NCBI RefSeq assembly: GCF_001553855.1
Contig: NZ_LQWV01000037.1
Coordinates: 698 to 64,697, forward strand
Direction of reading: 5' to 3'
Origin: Streptococcus gordonii
GTDB lineage: Bacteria; Bacillota; Bacilli; Lactobacillales; Streptococcaceae
Length of the DNA: 64,000 nt
Shown here: positions 1 to 8,957 of the stretch, in pieces
Numbering within the stretch: the first letter of the stretch is position 1
Layout: every line of letters starts with the position of its first letter
Notes under the pieces: model-generated
Databases searched by the model: none
What the model was told of the DNA's origin: nothing
Seen by the model: only the letters and a program-made list of their open reading frames with translations
Program-made: the position numbers and the translations under genes

Positions 1-651
1 CAACCAAGTCAAACAGAGGTTAAGACAACAGAAGGCACATGGAGCTTCAAGTCCTATGACAAGACTTCAGAAACCATTAATGGTTCAGATGTTAAGTTTG
101 TAGGGACATGGGAATTTACAGCAAGCCCAGCTCCAACTGTGACTCATAAAGCAGTTCACGAGTTTGTCAGTGGAACTCCAGGAAAAGAACTTCCACAAGA
201 AGTAAAAGCTCTGCTTCCAGCAGACATAACAGACTTGAAAGATGGCATTCAAGTAACTCCAACTCAACCAAGTAAAACAGAGGTTAAGACATCAGAAGGC
301 ACATGGAGCTTCAAGTCCTATGACAAGACTTCAGAGACTGTCAACGGTTCGGATGTTAAGTTTGTAGGAACATGGGAATTTACAGCGAGCCCAGCTCCAA
401 CCTACAAGGCAACTCACGAGTTTGTCAGTGGAACTCCAGGTAAAGAGCTTCCACAAGAAGTAAAAGCCTTGCTTCCAGGAGATCAAACAGATCTGAAAGA
501 TGGTATTCAAGTAACTCCAACTCAACCAAGTCAAACAGAGGTTAAGACATCGGAAGGTACTTGGAGCTTCAAGTCCTATGACAAGACTTCAGAAACCATC
601 AATGGAGCAGATGCACACTTCGTAGGAACATGGGAATTCACCCCAGCTTTA
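1..651 (+). repeat. Tandem SHIRT repeats (one partial, two complete)
   Basis: Near-identical coding repeats. The CAACCAAGT landmark recurs at 1, 265 and 523, giving periods of 264 and 258 bases; the 6-base difference lies in the PAPT linker (PAPTVTHKAVHEF against PAPTYKATHEF). The array probably continues upstream of the window. Confidence 0.9.
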
Positions 652-903
652 ACACCACATAAAGGTTCCGGAACTAATACTAAATCAGAAGAAGCTACGA
701 CTAAAAATAAGAATGTTTTACCAGGTACTGGTGAATCTTCTATTAAAAACAAGAATGTTTTACCAAGTATTGGTGAATCATCTACTAAAAATAAGAATCT
801 TTTGCCAAATACAGGTGAAACTTCTACCGTTCTTCTTTCAATGATTGGTTTTGCTTTCGCAGGTCTAGTTGGTTACGTAGTTCGTAAGAAAGGTAAAGCT
901 TAG
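1..903 (+). CDS. LPXTG-anchored SHIRT-repeat surface protein (C-terminal part)
   Basis: Partial gene: frame 1 is open from base 1, so the N-terminus lies upstream; 300 codons are seen. Residues 1 to about 217 are the end of one and two complete tandem repeats of the SHIRT type (Streptococcal High Identity Repeats in Tandem; landmarks HEFVSGTPGKELP, GTWSFKSYDK, FVGTWEF), which in known adhesins form a stiff stalk that projects the binding head. Then come a short Thr/Ser/Lys linker, three 14-residue units each carrying an LPXTG-like motif (LPGTG, LPSIG, LPNTG), a hydrophobic segment and the charged tail RKKGKA. The last LPNTG at residue 268 is correctly placed for sortase A. The ligand cannot be told because the head domain is missing. 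Confidence 0.9.
   Translation, partial: QPSQTEVKTTEGTWSFKSYDKTSETINGSDVKFVGTWEFTASPAPTVTHKAVHEFVSGTPGKELPQEVKALLPADITDLKDGIQVTPTQPSKTEVKTSEGTWSFKSYDKTSETVNGSDVKFVGTWEFTASPAPTYKATHEFVSGTPGKELPQEVKALLPGDQTDLKDGIQVTPTQPSQTEVKTSEGTWSFKSYDKTSETINGADAHFVGTWEFTPALTPHKGSGTNTKSEEATTKNKNVLPGTGESSIKNKNVLPSIGESSTKNKNLLPNTGETSTVLLSMIGFAFAGLVGYVVRKKGKA
703..828 (+). repeat. Three 42-bp repeats encoding tandem sorting-motif units
   Basis: Units 703-744, 745-786 and 787-828 encode KNKNVLPGTGESSI, KNKNVLPSIGESST and KNKNLLPNTGETST. The first and third match LPXTG; the second has Ile in place of Thr. Only the third precedes the membrane anchor. Confidence 0.9.
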
Positions 904-953
904 AATTTTCAGCTGAATAAGGAATCTAAATATTGATTCTTTATCATATCATG

Positions 954-980
954 AGAGAGAACGAGCTCGTTCTCTCTTTT
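954..980 (+). terminator. Rho-independent terminator of the adhesin gene
   Basis: A perfect 24-base palindrome (954-977, centre GAGCTC) runs into a T-rich tract, about 50 bases after the adhesin stop codon. Confidence 0.85.
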
Positions 981-1024
981 TATGTGACTTTTAGTCTATT
1001 TCTTTTTGTAAGGAAAATAACAAA

Positions 1025-1051
1025 AGAACCACTCGTTAAGCGAGTGGTTCT
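1025..1051 (-). terminator. Terminator of ald
   Basis: An 11-bp perfect stem (1025-1035 with 1041-1051) with a 5-base loop. On the minus strand it is followed by TTTTGTTATTTT and lies 60 bases past the ald stop, so it serves ald. Confidence 0.8.
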
Positions 1052-1112
1052 GATTTTGTATTTTGAAAAATTTGACTTCTATTAAGGTGTTTATATGAAC
1101 TAAGTAGATTAA

Positions 1113-2225
1113 CTAAACGAGTTCATCAATCGAAGTGTAGTCCTTATTTAAGCCTTCAGCAACAGGCTGACTAGTAATGTGACCTTGGTAGGTTGTAACA
1201 CCTTGGCGTAATCCCTCGTCATCTGCAATAGCTTTTCTGAATCCTTTTTCCGCCAAAGCTTCGACGTAAGGAAGGGTAACATTGGTTAAAGCGATAGTAG
1301 ATGTGCGGGCTACGGCGCCAGGAATATTTGCAACTGCATAGTGGAGGACACCGTGTTTTTCATAGACAGGCTCGGTGTGAGTTGTTACACGGTCTGCTGT
1401 TTCAATGACACCGCCTTGGTCAACAGCTACGTCTACAATGACAGATCCTGGACGCATATGCTTAACCATATCATCTGTCACCAATTTTGGAGCTTTAGCT
1501 CCAGGAATGAGGACAGCACCGATCACGACATCTGCCTCTCGAACACTAGCTTCGATATTGAAAGGATTAGACATGAGGGTCTGGATTTGATGGCCAAAGA
1601 CATCTTCTAGGACAGATAGACGCTTAGCACTGATATCCAGAATAGTTACCTGAGCACCCAGTCCAAGAGCAATACGAGCGGCATGAGTTCCTACGACACC
1701 ACCACCGATGATGGTTACTTTCCCTTTAGGAACACCTGGTACACCACCTAATAGGACACCAGATCCTCCTTCTTGTTTAGTCAAGAAGTGTGCCCCGATT
1801 TGGACAGCCATTCGTCCAGCGACCTCACTCATTGGTACCAAGAGTGGCAATTGTCCATCTTGATCGCGTACGGTTTCATAGGCTAGACCAGTCGTCTTGG
1901 CACTCGTCATAGCATCAGCTAGCTCAGGAGCGGCAGCCATGTGCAGGTAGGTAAAGAGCAAGAGATCATCACGAAGGTAGCCATATTCAGCTTCTAAAGG
2001 CTCTTTAACTTTTACTACAAGTTCAGCCGCCCAAGCTTCTGCAGCAGTAGGGACGATTTTTGCACCTTGTTTTTCGTAGTCTGCATCCGCAAAGCCAGAA
2101 CCAAGTCCTGCATTGGTCTCAATCAGAACTTCATGGCCTTTACCAACTAAACTGTGAACACCAGCAGGTGTCAAGGCTACACGATTTTCATTATTTTTGA
2201 TTTCTTTTGGAATACCGATTAACAT
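1113..2225 (-). CDS. ald: Alanine dehydrogenase
   Basis: 370 residues, the usual family length. It oxidatively deaminates L-alanine to pyruvate and ammonia with NAD+ in the cytoplasm. The N-terminus [20 protein letters not shown] is the AlaDH/PNT signature. The substrate-side Lys and His are visible in VKVKEP (about 72-77) and YLHMA (93-97), and the NAD-binding Rossmann turn is [12 protein letters not shown] (172-183). The ATG has an AAGGAGA Shine-Dalgarno 6 bases upstream. It is monocistronic, convergent with the adhesin gene, and closed by its own terminator. Confidence 0.96.
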   Translation of the reverse strand: MLIGIPKEIKNNENRVALTPAGVHSLVGKGHEVLIETNAGLGSGFADADYEKQGAKIVPTAAEAWAAELVVKVKEPLEAEYGYLRDDLLLFTYLHMAAAPELADAMTSAKTTGLAYETVRDQDGQLPLLVPMSEVAGRMAVQIGAHFLTKQEGGSGVLLGGVPGVPKGKVTIIGGGVVGTHAARIALGLGAQVTILDISAKRLSVLEDVFGHQIQTLMSNPFNIEASVREADVVIGAVLIPGAKAPKLVTDDMVKHMRPGSVIVDVAVDQGGVIETADRVTTHTEPVYEKHGVLHYAVANIPGAVARTSTIALTNVTLPYVEALAEKGFRKAIADDEGLRQGVTTYQGHITSQPVAEGLNKDYTSIDELV

Positions 2226-2415
2226 TGTATTTCTCCTTACTTGAACACATTTGAGTAAAAGACTGTGATAACTTAAACTTTCTTTTTCTCATCATTCATT
2301 TTTCTAATTTAATGTAATTATTTTATATAAAAGAAGCTTAAATTGCAAGGAGAAAATGACATATTGCTTTGATTGATCACTTATGATATGCTTAAAAACA
2401 AAAAGGAGGACGATA

Positions 2416-2985
2416 ATGGAAAATATTTATGTTAAACTATCTAGACACACTAGACTGGAGACAGATAGACTAGTTTTGCGTCCTGTAACTTTAGATGATG
2501 CACCAGCAATGTTTGAATATGCATCAGATGAGGAGAATACTCGCTATACTTTTGAGACAAACAAAAGCCTAGAAGAGACTCGTAATAATATTGCTCTATT
2601 TTACCTGGCAAACCCTTTGGGACGTTGGGGAATAGAAGTAAAATCTAGTGGTCAGTTTATTGGAACCATCGATCTCCACAAAATAAACCTAGATTTAAAG
2701 ACAGCTGCTATTGGCTATGTTCTTAATAAAAGACACTGGAACCAAGGCTACACGACAGAGGCTAATTGTGCAGTGATAAAATTAGCTTTTGAAGAAATTG
2801 GAATGAATAAACTTGTAGCTTTACATGATAAGACTAATCCAGCTTCAGGCCGTGTGATGCAAAAATCTGGAATGATTTTTTCTCATGAGGAACCTTATGC
2901 AAGCTTGGACAAACATGAAAAAGGCCGTCTAGTGACGCGAGTATACTATGGCCTGACCAAAGAGGAATATTTTGCGGATAAATGA
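2416..2985 (+). CDS. GNAT N-acetyltransferase (RimJ/RimL-like)
   Basis: 189 residues from the ATG at 2416. That start is chosen over an upstream in-frame ATG at 2383 because AGGAGG lies 7 bases before it. LETDRLVLRPVTLDDAPAMFEY is the typical N-terminal strand and helix of acetyltransferase family 3, and RHWNQGYTTEA is the acetyl-CoA pyrophosphate-binding turn. Relatives acetylate ribosomal protein N-termini, aminoglycosides or small amines; the substrate here cannot be read from the sequence. It stands alone between ald (opposite strand) and the tRNA promoter. Confidence 0.88.
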   Translation: MENIYVKLSRHTRLETDRLVLRPVTLDDAPAMFEYASDEENTRYTFETNKSLEETRNNIALFYLANPLGRWGIEVKSSGQFIGTIDLHKINLDLKTAAIGYVLNKRHWNQGYTTEANCAVIKLAFEEIGMNKLVALHDKTNPASGRVMQKSGMIFSHEEPYASLDKHEKGRLVTRVYYGLTKEEYFADK

Positions 2986-2996
2986 GTCAGCAAGTA

Positions 2997-3025
2997 TTGA
3001 CAAGCACCTATCTGCATGGTATAGT
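2997..3025 (+). promoter_or_regulatory. Promoter of tRNA-Thr
   Basis: Consensus -35 TTGACA (2997-3002) and -10 TATAGT (3020-3025) with 17-base spacing; the mature tRNA begins 11 bases after the -10 box. Confidence 0.85.
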
Positions 3026-3035
3026 AGATAGGTAC

Positions 3036-3108
3036 GCTGATTTAGCTCAGTTGGCAGAGCGCATCCATGGTAAGGATGAGGTCGCCGGTTCGATCCCGGC
3101 AATTAGCA
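3036..3108 (+). tRNA. tRNA-Thr (anticodon GGT)
   Basis: A 73-base cloverleaf. Acceptor stem GCTGATT/AATTAGC, D-arm GCTC/GAGC, anticodon stem CATCC/GGATG around loop ATGGTAA (anticodon GGT, reads ACC and ACT), variable loop AGGTC, T-arm GCCGG/CCGGC with loop TTCGATC, discriminator A. CCA is not encoded. It is a single-gene transcription unit. Confidence 0.95.
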
Positions 3109-3119
3109 TCTTGTAGAAC

Positions 3120-3149
3120 AAGGTTGGGTCTTCCCAGCCTTTTCTTTTT
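3120..3149 (+). terminator. Terminator of the tRNA-Thr unit
   Basis: Stem AAGGTTGGG/CCCAGCCTT with loop TCTT, followed by TTCTTTTT. Confidence 0.85.
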
Positions 3150-3332
3150 GTCAATGAAAGCAGCTAGTAAAAGGAAAAGTTTTTGGGAAGGGAAAAAATA
3201 AAAATAGCTTCTTTTTTTTTGCAGTGAGAGTTTGACGAATCTGCTCTGCTATTTTGAAAAAAGAAAATTCCTAGCTATTATCTAGCCTCGATTATGATAT
3301 AATAAAGGTGATACAAGTAAAGTAGGTGCATT

Positions 3333-3830
3333 ATGTATATAGAAATAGTTGATGAAACGGGTCTGGTTTCAGAAGAAATCATCAAACAGACCCAAGACAT
3401 TTTGGAATTTGCTGCCCAAAAAACGGGCAAGGAAAAGAAAGAAATGGCTGTGACTTTTGTAACCAATGAGCGTAGTCATGAGCTCAACTTGGAATACCGA
3501 GATACGGACCGACCAACAGATGTTATCAGCCTAGAATACAAGCCTGAGCTAGACATTGCTGTTGACGAGGAAGATTTACTGAATCATCCTGAACTGGCTG
3601 AGATGTTAGATGATTTTGATGCCTATATCGGCGAGTTATTCATTTCGGTGGATAAGGCGCGTGAGCAGGCAGAAGAATATGGCCACAGCTTTGAGAGGGA
3701 AATGGGCTTTTTGGCAGTACATGGTTTTCTGCATATCAACGGCTATGATCACTATACACCGGAAGAAGAAGCAGAAATGTTTGGTTTACAGGAAGAGATT
3801 TTGACGGCCTATGGACTCACAAGGGAATAA
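3333..3830 (+). CDS. ybeY: Endoribonuclease YbeY (16S rRNA maturation)
   Basis: 165 residues. YbeY is a zinc-dependent single-strand endoribonuclease involved in 16S rRNA 3'-end processing and ribosome quality control. The signature [11 protein letters not shown] at residues 130-140 supplies the three zinc-binding His. It is first in a run ybeY-dgkA-era that is conserved in firmicutes. A TATAAT box lies near 3298, about 30 bases before the ATG. Its 3' end overlaps dgkA by 20 bases in another frame. Confidence 0.96.
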   Translation: MYIEIVDETGLVSEEIIKQTQDILEFAAQKTGKEKKEMAVTFVTNERSHELNLEYRDTDRPTDVISLEYKPELDIAVDEEDLLNHPELAEMLDDFDAYIGELFISVDKAREQAEEYGHSFEREMGFLAVHGFLHINGYDHYTPEEEAEMFGLQEEILTAYGLTRE

Positions 3831-4209
3831 TAAACGCAAATGGAAAAACCGAGATGTCGTCTCGAGTTTGGAATTTGCCTTAACAGGGATTTTTACCGCC
3901 ATTAAAGAAGAACGAAATATGCAAAAGCATGCTTTTTCTGCTGTTCTTGTAGTGATTGCGGGTTTGATTTTTCGAGTTTCTGCCATAGAATGGCTATTTT
4001 TGCTATTGAGTATTTTTTTGGTTGTCTCATTTGAGATTGTTAATTCAGCCATTGAGAATGTAGTAGACTTAGCCAGTGATTATCACTTTTCTATGTTGGC
4101 TAAGAATGCTAAAGACATGGCAGCTGGAGCTGTTTTAGTGATTTCTGGTTTTGCAGTGATTACAGGTTTGATCATTTTTGTTCCCAAAATTTGGGACTGG
4201 ATTTTTTAA
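3811..4209 (+). CDS. dgkA: Undecaprenol/diacylglycerol kinase
   Basis: 132 residues with three predicted membrane helices, the size of Gram-positive DgkA, which phosphorylates undecaprenol with ATP and so returns lipid carrier to cell-wall synthesis. The conserved core [14 protein letters not shown] (about 73-86) holds the catalytic Glu and Asn of the family. The gene starts inside the end of ybeY, implying translational coupling, and no strong Shine-Dalgarno is seen. The family is well supported; the substrate preference is inferred from Gram-positive relatives. Confidence 0.93.
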   Translation: MDSQGNNKRKWKNRDVVSSLEFALTGIFTAIKEERNMQKHAFSAVLVVIAGLIFRVSAIEWLFLLLSIFLVVSFEIVNSAIENVVDLASDYHFSMLAKNAKDMAAGAVLVISGFAVITGLIIFVPKIWDWIF

Positions 4210-4215
4210 AGATTT

Positions 4216-4242
4216 GAAAATCGGGGGAGATCGCCGATTTTC
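4216..4242 (+). other. Intra-operon hairpin between dgkA and era
   Basis: Stem GAAAATCGG/CCGATTTTC with a 9-base loop, followed only by a mixed TGCTGTTTTAA. It may act as a partial terminator or 3'-end stabiliser rather than a full stop. Confidence 0.55.
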
Positions 4243-4275
4243 TGCTGTTTTAATGGAAATAATAGAGGTGAAATA

Positions 4276-5175
4276 ATGACTTTTAAATCAGGCTTTGTAG
4301 CTATTCTAGGCCGACCAAATGTCGGTAAATCAACTTTTTTGAATCATGTTATGGGGCAAAAGATTGCCATCATGAGCGATAAGGCTCAAACCACACGCAA
4401 TAAAATTATGGGAATTTATACGACAGATAAGGAGCAGATTGTCTTTATCGATACGCCGGGAATTCATAAACCTAAGACGGCTCTAGGGGATTTCATGGTA
4501 GAAGCAGCTTACAGCACCTTGCGTGAGGTGGATACCGTCCTCTTCATGGTGCCGGCTGATGAGCCACGTGGCAAGGGCGATGACATGATTATCGAACGGC
4601 TGAAAGCGGCTAAGGTGCCAGTTATTTTGGTGGTTAATAAGATCGATAAAGTCCATCCGGATCAGCTCTTAGCGCAAATTGATGATTTCCGTCAGCAGAT
4701 GGACTTCAAAGAAATCGTACCGATTTCAGCTCTTCAGGGTAATAATGTTTCTCGTCTGGTTGACATCCTCAGTGAGAATTTGGAGGAAGGCTTCCAGTAT
4801 TTCCCAGAAGATCAGATTACTGATCATCCGGAGCGCTTTCTGGTGTCAGAAATGATTCGGGAGAAGGTTTTGATGCTGACGCGGGAGGAAATTCCTCACT
4901 CAGTCGCTGTGGTTGTTGACAGCATGAAGCGAGACGAGGAGACGGACAAGGTTCATATTCGAGCGACTATCATGGTGGAGCGTGACAGCCAAAAAGGTAT
5001 TATCATCGGTAAAGGCGGTTCCATGCTGAAGAAAATCGGATCCATGGCTCGGCGCGATATTGAGCTCATGCTGGGGGACAAGGTCTTCCTAGAAACCTGG
5101 GTCAAGGTCAAGAAAAACTGGCGGGATAAGAAGCTGGACTTGGCGGACTTTGGCTATAATAAGAAGGAGTATTGA
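4276..5175 (+). CDS. era: GTPase Era
   Basis: 299 residues, full length. Era is an essential GTPase that binds 16S rRNA near its 3' end and helps 30S assembly. The G1 motif GRPNVGKST is at residues 12-20, G3 is DTPG and G4 is NKID. The C-terminal KH domain carries [11 protein letters not shown]. The ATG at 4276 is preceded by GAGGTG. The stop overlaps the region where the next gene could begin, at a much weaker TTG. Confidence 0.97.
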   Translation: MTFKSGFVAILGRPNVGKSTFLNHVMGQKIAIMSDKAQTTRNKIMGIYTTDKEQIVFIDTPGIHKPKTALGDFMVEAAYSTLREVDTVLFMVPADEPRGKGDDMIIERLKAAKVPVILVVNKIDKVHPDQLLAQIDDFRQQMDFKEIVPISALQGNNVSRLVDILSENLEEGFQYFPEDQITDHPERFLVSEMIREKVLMLTREEIPHSVAVVVDSMKRDEETDKVHIRATIMVERDSQKGIIIGKGGSMLKKIGSMARRDIELMLGDKVFLETWVKVKKNWRDKKLDLADFGYNKKEY

Positions 5176-5207
5176 GGTTTTCTAAGCCAGTAAGTGAGGT
5201 GATGGAG

Positions 5208-5984
5208 ATGCCGTCATTATTCATTGACGAAAGAGGGCAGCAAAATCCAAAAAGTATTATCTTTTTGCATGCTTCAGGCTCGAGCAGTCAGATGTGGTGG
5301 CACAATGTTGCTGCGCTTGAGCAAGATTTTCATTGCATTCTTGTGGATTTACCTGGTCACGGAGCCAGTCGTGATATTGAGTGGACAAACTTTGATAATG
5401 TCGTAGAAATGATTGTGGCTGTCATTAAAAGCAAAGCACATGGCAAGCCGCACTTGGTTGGGCTTTCATTAGGCGGTTCACTCATACTTAAGTTGTTGGA
5501 AAAACATTCTAGCCTTATAGATAGAGTCATTGTGGATGGGGCAACCCCTCAGCCAATTAAGGGCTATCGCAAGATCATTGCCATTGTATATCTGATTTCT
5601 TTCTTGAAAAACACTAAATTTGTAGCTAATCTCCTGACAAAAATTATGAAAGAGGACGGAGCGCCCGTCCAAGACGTTCAGCACTTTGTTGCAGATTTCC
5701 AAAGCGCTGAACGGCGCTCATTTCGACGTGCGATGTCACAGGCGAATCTCTTGAGGCTCAACTTGCAGTTTGATAATCCTGCTTTCTTTGTCTCAGGTGG
5801 GAAAGAAGCCGAAACCATTCATGACTGGCACCGCAGGTTGGCAGATAAAAATGCTAGGTCTGAATGCGCCTATTATCCTGGTAAAGGGCACGCTTGGCTA
5901 TTTAGTGACGTGGATACGCATATTCAGCTGTTAGGCTATTTCTTTCAAGATGCTGCTTTCCCAGAGAAATTGAAGAGATTTTGA
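5208..5984 (+). CDS. Alpha/beta-fold hydrolase
   Basis: 258 residues from the ATG at 5208; an ATG at 5202 is also possible, but GAGGT (5196-5200) spaces better to 5208. Oxyanion-hole HASGSSS, nucleophile elbow GLSLGGS and catalytic His in GKGHAW are all present, so it should be an active serine esterase or lipase-type enzyme. No signal peptide, hence cytoplasmic. The substrate is unknown. It sits between era and mutM, genes that I recall as usually neighbours in streptococci, so it looks like a later insertion into the run. Confidence 0.85.
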   Translation: MPSLFIDERGQQNPKSIIFLHASGSSSQMWWHNVAALEQDFHCILVDLPGHGASRDIEWTNFDNVVEMIVAVIKSKAHGKPHLVGLSLGGSLILKLLEKHSSLIDRVIVDGATPQPIKGYRKIIAIVYLISFLKNTKFVANLLTKIMKEDGAPVQDVQHFVADFQSAERRSFRRAMSQANLLRLNLQFDNPAFFVSGGKEAETIHDWHRRLADKNARSECAYYPGKGHAWLFSDVDTHIQLLGYFFQDAAFPEKLKRF

Positions 5985-6133
5985 TATATCCTAGACTTGT
6001 TATATTGTCTCCAAGCTAGTGAAGATAAGATTATTCTTTGTTTTGTTGGCTTTCTGTGAAAAGGCGGATTATCAACTTAATGATATTTTAGAGTATATTT
6101 CTGACTAATAAATAGAAGATAGAAAGGAACTTT

Positions 6134-6958
6134 ATGCCTGAATTACCTGAAGTGGAAACGGTTCGGCGAGGTTTGGAGCGTCTGGTTGTTGGCAAGACGA
6201 TTGGGCAGGTGCGGGTCCGCTATGCCAAGATGATTGGAACGGGAGTGGACAGCTTTATCCACGACTTGCCAGGCCAGACCATTGAAAAGATTGGCCGTCG
6301 GGGCAAGTATTTGCTTTTTTACCTGACGGGTGGAGTGCTGATTTCCCATCTACGAATGGAAGGCAAGTATCTTTTTTATCCTGATGCGTTGCCTGAGCGC
6401 AAGCATGCCCATGTCTTTTTCGAGATGACAGATGGTGGGACGCTTGTTTATGAGGATGTCCGCAAGTTTGGGACCATGGAGCTGTTGAGAAAGGATCAGC
6501 TGGAGGCTTATTTTGCTGCCAGAAAGCTTGGTCCTGAGCCGACAGAGGCGGACTTTCTTTTGCCGCCTTTTGCAGCAGCTTTGAGTCGTTCTAAGAAGCC
6601 CATCAAACCCTATTTGCTGGAGCAGACCCTGGTCGTCGGTCTGGGCAATATCTATGTAGATGAGGCTCTTTGGCGGGCGCGGATTCATCCGGCAAGACCA
6701 GCAGCTAGTCTAAAGCCTGCTGAAGTGAAGAGGCTACGCGAGCAGATTATAGAAGTTTTGCAGCTTGGGATTGAAAAGAGAGGATCGACCATTCGGACCT
6801 ACCGCAATGCTTTGGGTGAGGATGGCACAATGCAGGACTTTCTGCAGGTCTATGGAAAGACTGGTCAACCTTGTGCTAGATGTGGTAGCCCGATTGAGAA
6901 AATTAAGCTGGGTGGACGTGGTACTCATCTCTGTCCTCATTGCCAGAAAGCGAGGTAG
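6134..6958 (+). CDS. mutM: Formamidopyrimidine-DNA glycosylase
   Basis: 274 residues. Removes 8-oxoguanine and formamidopyrimidines and nicks the abasic site. The N-terminus [14 protein letters not shown] gives the catalytic Pro2 and Glu3. The helix-two-turn-helix region contains [14 protein letters not shown], and the C-terminal zinc finger is CARCG...CPHC. A GAAAGGAAC Shine-Dalgarno precedes the ATG. coaE follows 5 bases after its stop, a pairing common in streptococci. Confidence 0.97.
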   Translation: MPELPEVETVRRGLERLVVGKTIGQVRVRYAKMIGTGVDSFIHDLPGQTIEKIGRRGKYLLFYLTGGVLISHLRMEGKYLFYPDALPERKHAHVFFEMTDGGTLVYEDVRKFGTMELLRKDQLEAYFAARKLGPEPTEADFLLPPFAAALSRSKKPIKPYLLEQTLVVGLGNIYVDEALWRARIHPARPAASLKPAEVKRLREQIIEVLQLGIEKRGSTIRTYRNALGEDGTMQDFLQVYGKTGQPCARCGSPIEKIKLGGRGTHLCPHCQKAR

Positions 6959-6963
6959 CTGCC

Positions 6964-7560
6964 ATGGTAAGAATTATCGGTATTACTGGTGGTATTGCCT
7001 CGGGTAAGTCAACAGTGACAGAGTTTTTGAGGCGGCAGGGCTACCAAGTCATTGATGCGGATCAGGTGGTTCATGAGTTACAGGAGCCTGGGGGACGGCT
7101 TTATCAAGCTCTTTTATCCGCTTTTGGTCCAGCTATCTTACAAGAAGATGGGCGCTTGAATCGACCCAAGCTGGGAGCTATGATTTTTGGGAATCCCGAA
7201 CTTTTGGCCAAGTCCAGTCAAATACAAAATCAGATTATCCGTGAGGAACTGGCTCACAGGCGTGACCTACTAGCAGAGACGGAAGATATCTTTTTCATGG
7301 ATCTTCCCCTCTTGTTTGAGCTGGGTTATGAGTCCTGGTTTGACCAAATCTGGCTGGTGGATGTGACGGAGGAAACTCAGCTCAGTCGACTTATGACTCG
7401 AAACGCTCTCAGTCAGGAAGAGGCAGAAAAACGTATAGCTGCTCAGCTATCTTTCCAAGAAAAACGAAAGAGGGCGGATGTACTTATTGATAATAATGGC
7501 TCGCTTGAGGAAACTCGACAGCAGATTCGCGATGCTTTGCAAAAACTAGAAAGAAGATGA
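6964..7560 (+). CDS. coaE: Dephospho-CoA kinase
   Basis: 198 residues from the ATG at 6964, chosen over a TTG at 6940 that lies inside mutM; GAGGT is 8 bases upstream. It catalyses the last step of coenzyme A synthesis, ATP-dependent phosphorylation of the 3'-hydroxyl of dephospho-CoA. The P-loop GITGGIASGKST is at residues 6-17, followed by DADQVVHEL and the lid region with RLMTRNALSQEEA. Part of the mutM-coaE-pmrA-rpmG-secG run. Confidence 0.96.
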   Translation: MVRIIGITGGIASGKSTVTEFLRRQGYQVIDADQVVHELQEPGGRLYQALLSAFGPAILQEDGRLNRPKLGAMIFGNPELLAKSSQIQNQIIREELAHRRDLLAETEDIFFMDLPLLFELGYESWFDQIWLVDVTEETQLSRLMTRNALSQEEAEKRIAAQLSFQEKRKRADVLIDNNGSLEETRQQIRDALQKLERR

Positions 7561-7564
7561 TTTT

Positions 7565-8776
7565 ATTACAAATCAAGTAAATTGGAAACACAATCTTTGG
7601 ATTGCCTGGTTGGGAAATTTTTTTGTTGGAGCTAGTCTATCTTTGGTCGTTCCTTTTATGTCCCTTTTTGTGGAAGAATTAGGAGTGCGTGGCCATATGG
7701 TTGATCTGTATGCAGGGATCGCTGTATCAAGCTCAGCTATGACAGCAGCTTTTCTCTCGCCGGTTTGGGGAAGTTTAGCAGACAAATATGGTCGTAAACC
7801 CATGATGATTCGGGCTGCACTGGCTATGACCTTTACTATGGGGGGAATGGCATTTGTACCAAGTGTCTTTTGGCTGATTGTCTTACGGCTTTTAAACGGT
7901 GTTTTTTCTGGCTATGTTCCAAATAGTACAGCCTTAATCGCTAGTCAGGCTCCCAAAAAGTATTCTGGCTATGCTTTAGGAACGTTATCGACTGGTGTGG
8001 TGGCAGGAACACTGATGGGGCCACTATTAGGAGGTTTTGTAGCACAAAGCATCGGAATTCGAAATGCCTTTTTGCTTGTTGGTTTATTTCTTTTTATTGT
8101 CACTCTTTTGACAATCTTCTATGTAAAAGAAGACTTTGAGCCAGTGGCTAAAGATAGACAGCTGGCAACCAAGGATCTTTTAGCTGAGCTACCCCATAAA
8201 TCTATATTGTTTGCCTTGTTCTTAACTAGCATGGTGATTCAAATGTCTGCTCAATCTATTTCTCCTATTTTGACTCTTTATATTCGATCCATGGGGCAAA
8301 CAGATAATCTGATATTTGTCTCTGGACTTATTGTGTCAGCTATGGGAGTTTCTAGTATTTTGTTTTCTAGTCATCTTGGGAAATTAGGGGATAAGATTGG
8401 TAACCACCGTCTCCTGCTTTTGGCACTTTTGTACAGTTTTGTTATTTATCTATTCTGTGCTTGGTCGAAGACACCTTGGGAATTGGGTTTTTTGCGTTTC
8501 TTATTTGGCATGGGAACAGGTGCACTTTTACCTGGAGTCAGCTCTCTGCTTAATAAGTTGACACCTAAAGAAGGGATTTCTAGGATTTTTAGCTATAATC
8601 AAACCTTTTTTTATATTGGTGGAGTCGTAGGACCAATAATGGGGTCAGCTATTGCGGTCAGTCTCAGTTACCACTGGGTCTTCTATGTGACGGCAGGTTT
8701 GGTCTTACTAAACTTTTTAGTTTTGTTAATTTGTTTTAGAAAATATTTAGGAGTGAGAGAAATCAGTGCGGGTTAA
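7565..8776 (+). CDS. pmrA: MFS multidrug efflux pump PmrA (start codon unusual)
   Basis: About 403 residues and 12 predicted membrane helices. The sequence closely follows pneumococcal PmrA, including the loop-2 motif [13 protein letters not shown] and [19 protein letters not shown]. PmrA exports fluoroquinolones and dyes by proton antiport. The protein should begin [14 protein letters not shown], but the only codon available at the expected start is ATT at 7565; the frame is closed by TAG at 7547. The next start-like codon, TTG at 7610, would remove the conserved N-terminal residues. An ATG at 7557 overlapping the coaE stop would be in frame if the TTTT run had one more T. The end coordinate is firm; the start is not. 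Confidence 0.85.
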   Translation: MTNQVNWKHNLWIAWLGNFFVGASLSLVVPFMSLFVEELGVRGHMVDLYAGIAVSSSAMTAAFLSPVWGSLADKYGRKPMMIRAALAMTFTMGGMAFVPSVFWLIVLRLLNGVFSGYVPNSTALIASQAPKKYSGYALGTLSTGVVAGTLMGPLLGGFVAQSIGIRNAFLLVGLFLFIVTLLTIFYVKEDFEPVAKDRQLATKDLLAELPHKSILFALFLTSMVIQMSAQSISPILTLYIRSMGQTDNLIFVSGLIVSAMGVSSILFSSHLGKLGDKIGNHRLLLLALLYSFVIYLFCAWSKTPWELGFLRFLFGMGTGALLPGVSSLLNKLTPKEGISRIFSYNQTFFYIGGVVGPIMGSAIAVSLSYHWVFYVTAGLVLLNFLVLLICFRKYLGVREISAG

Positions 8777-8915
8777 AGTAAATCTCAAATGTTCTTCCTG
8801 TGGCAGTCAAAATTATCTGACAAGCAAGAATAGTAAAAACCATCCAGAAAAGATTGAAGTATTAAAATATTGCCCTAAAGAAAGAAAAGTAACTTTACAT
8901 CTTGAATCTAAATGA
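8766..8915 (+). CDS. rpmG: 50S ribosomal protein L33
   Basis: 49 residues from GTG at 8766, overlapping the last 11 bases of pmrA; AGGAG lies at 8749-8753. The sequence [11 protein letters not shown]...NYLTSKNSK...[16 protein letters not shown] is typical streptococcal L33, a small protein of the large ribosomal subunit. It keeps the first Cys pair (CSSC) but has only one Cys in the second (CPKE), so it is intermediate between the zinc-binding and zinc-free forms. Too short for simple ORF cutoffs, but unmistakable. Confidence 0.93.
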   Translation: MRVKVNLKCSSCGSQNYLTSKNSKNHPEKIEVLKYCPKERKVTLHLESK

Positions 8916-8957
8916 ATTTTATGATAAAATAGATAAGATTTTAAGGAGTTTGTATTT

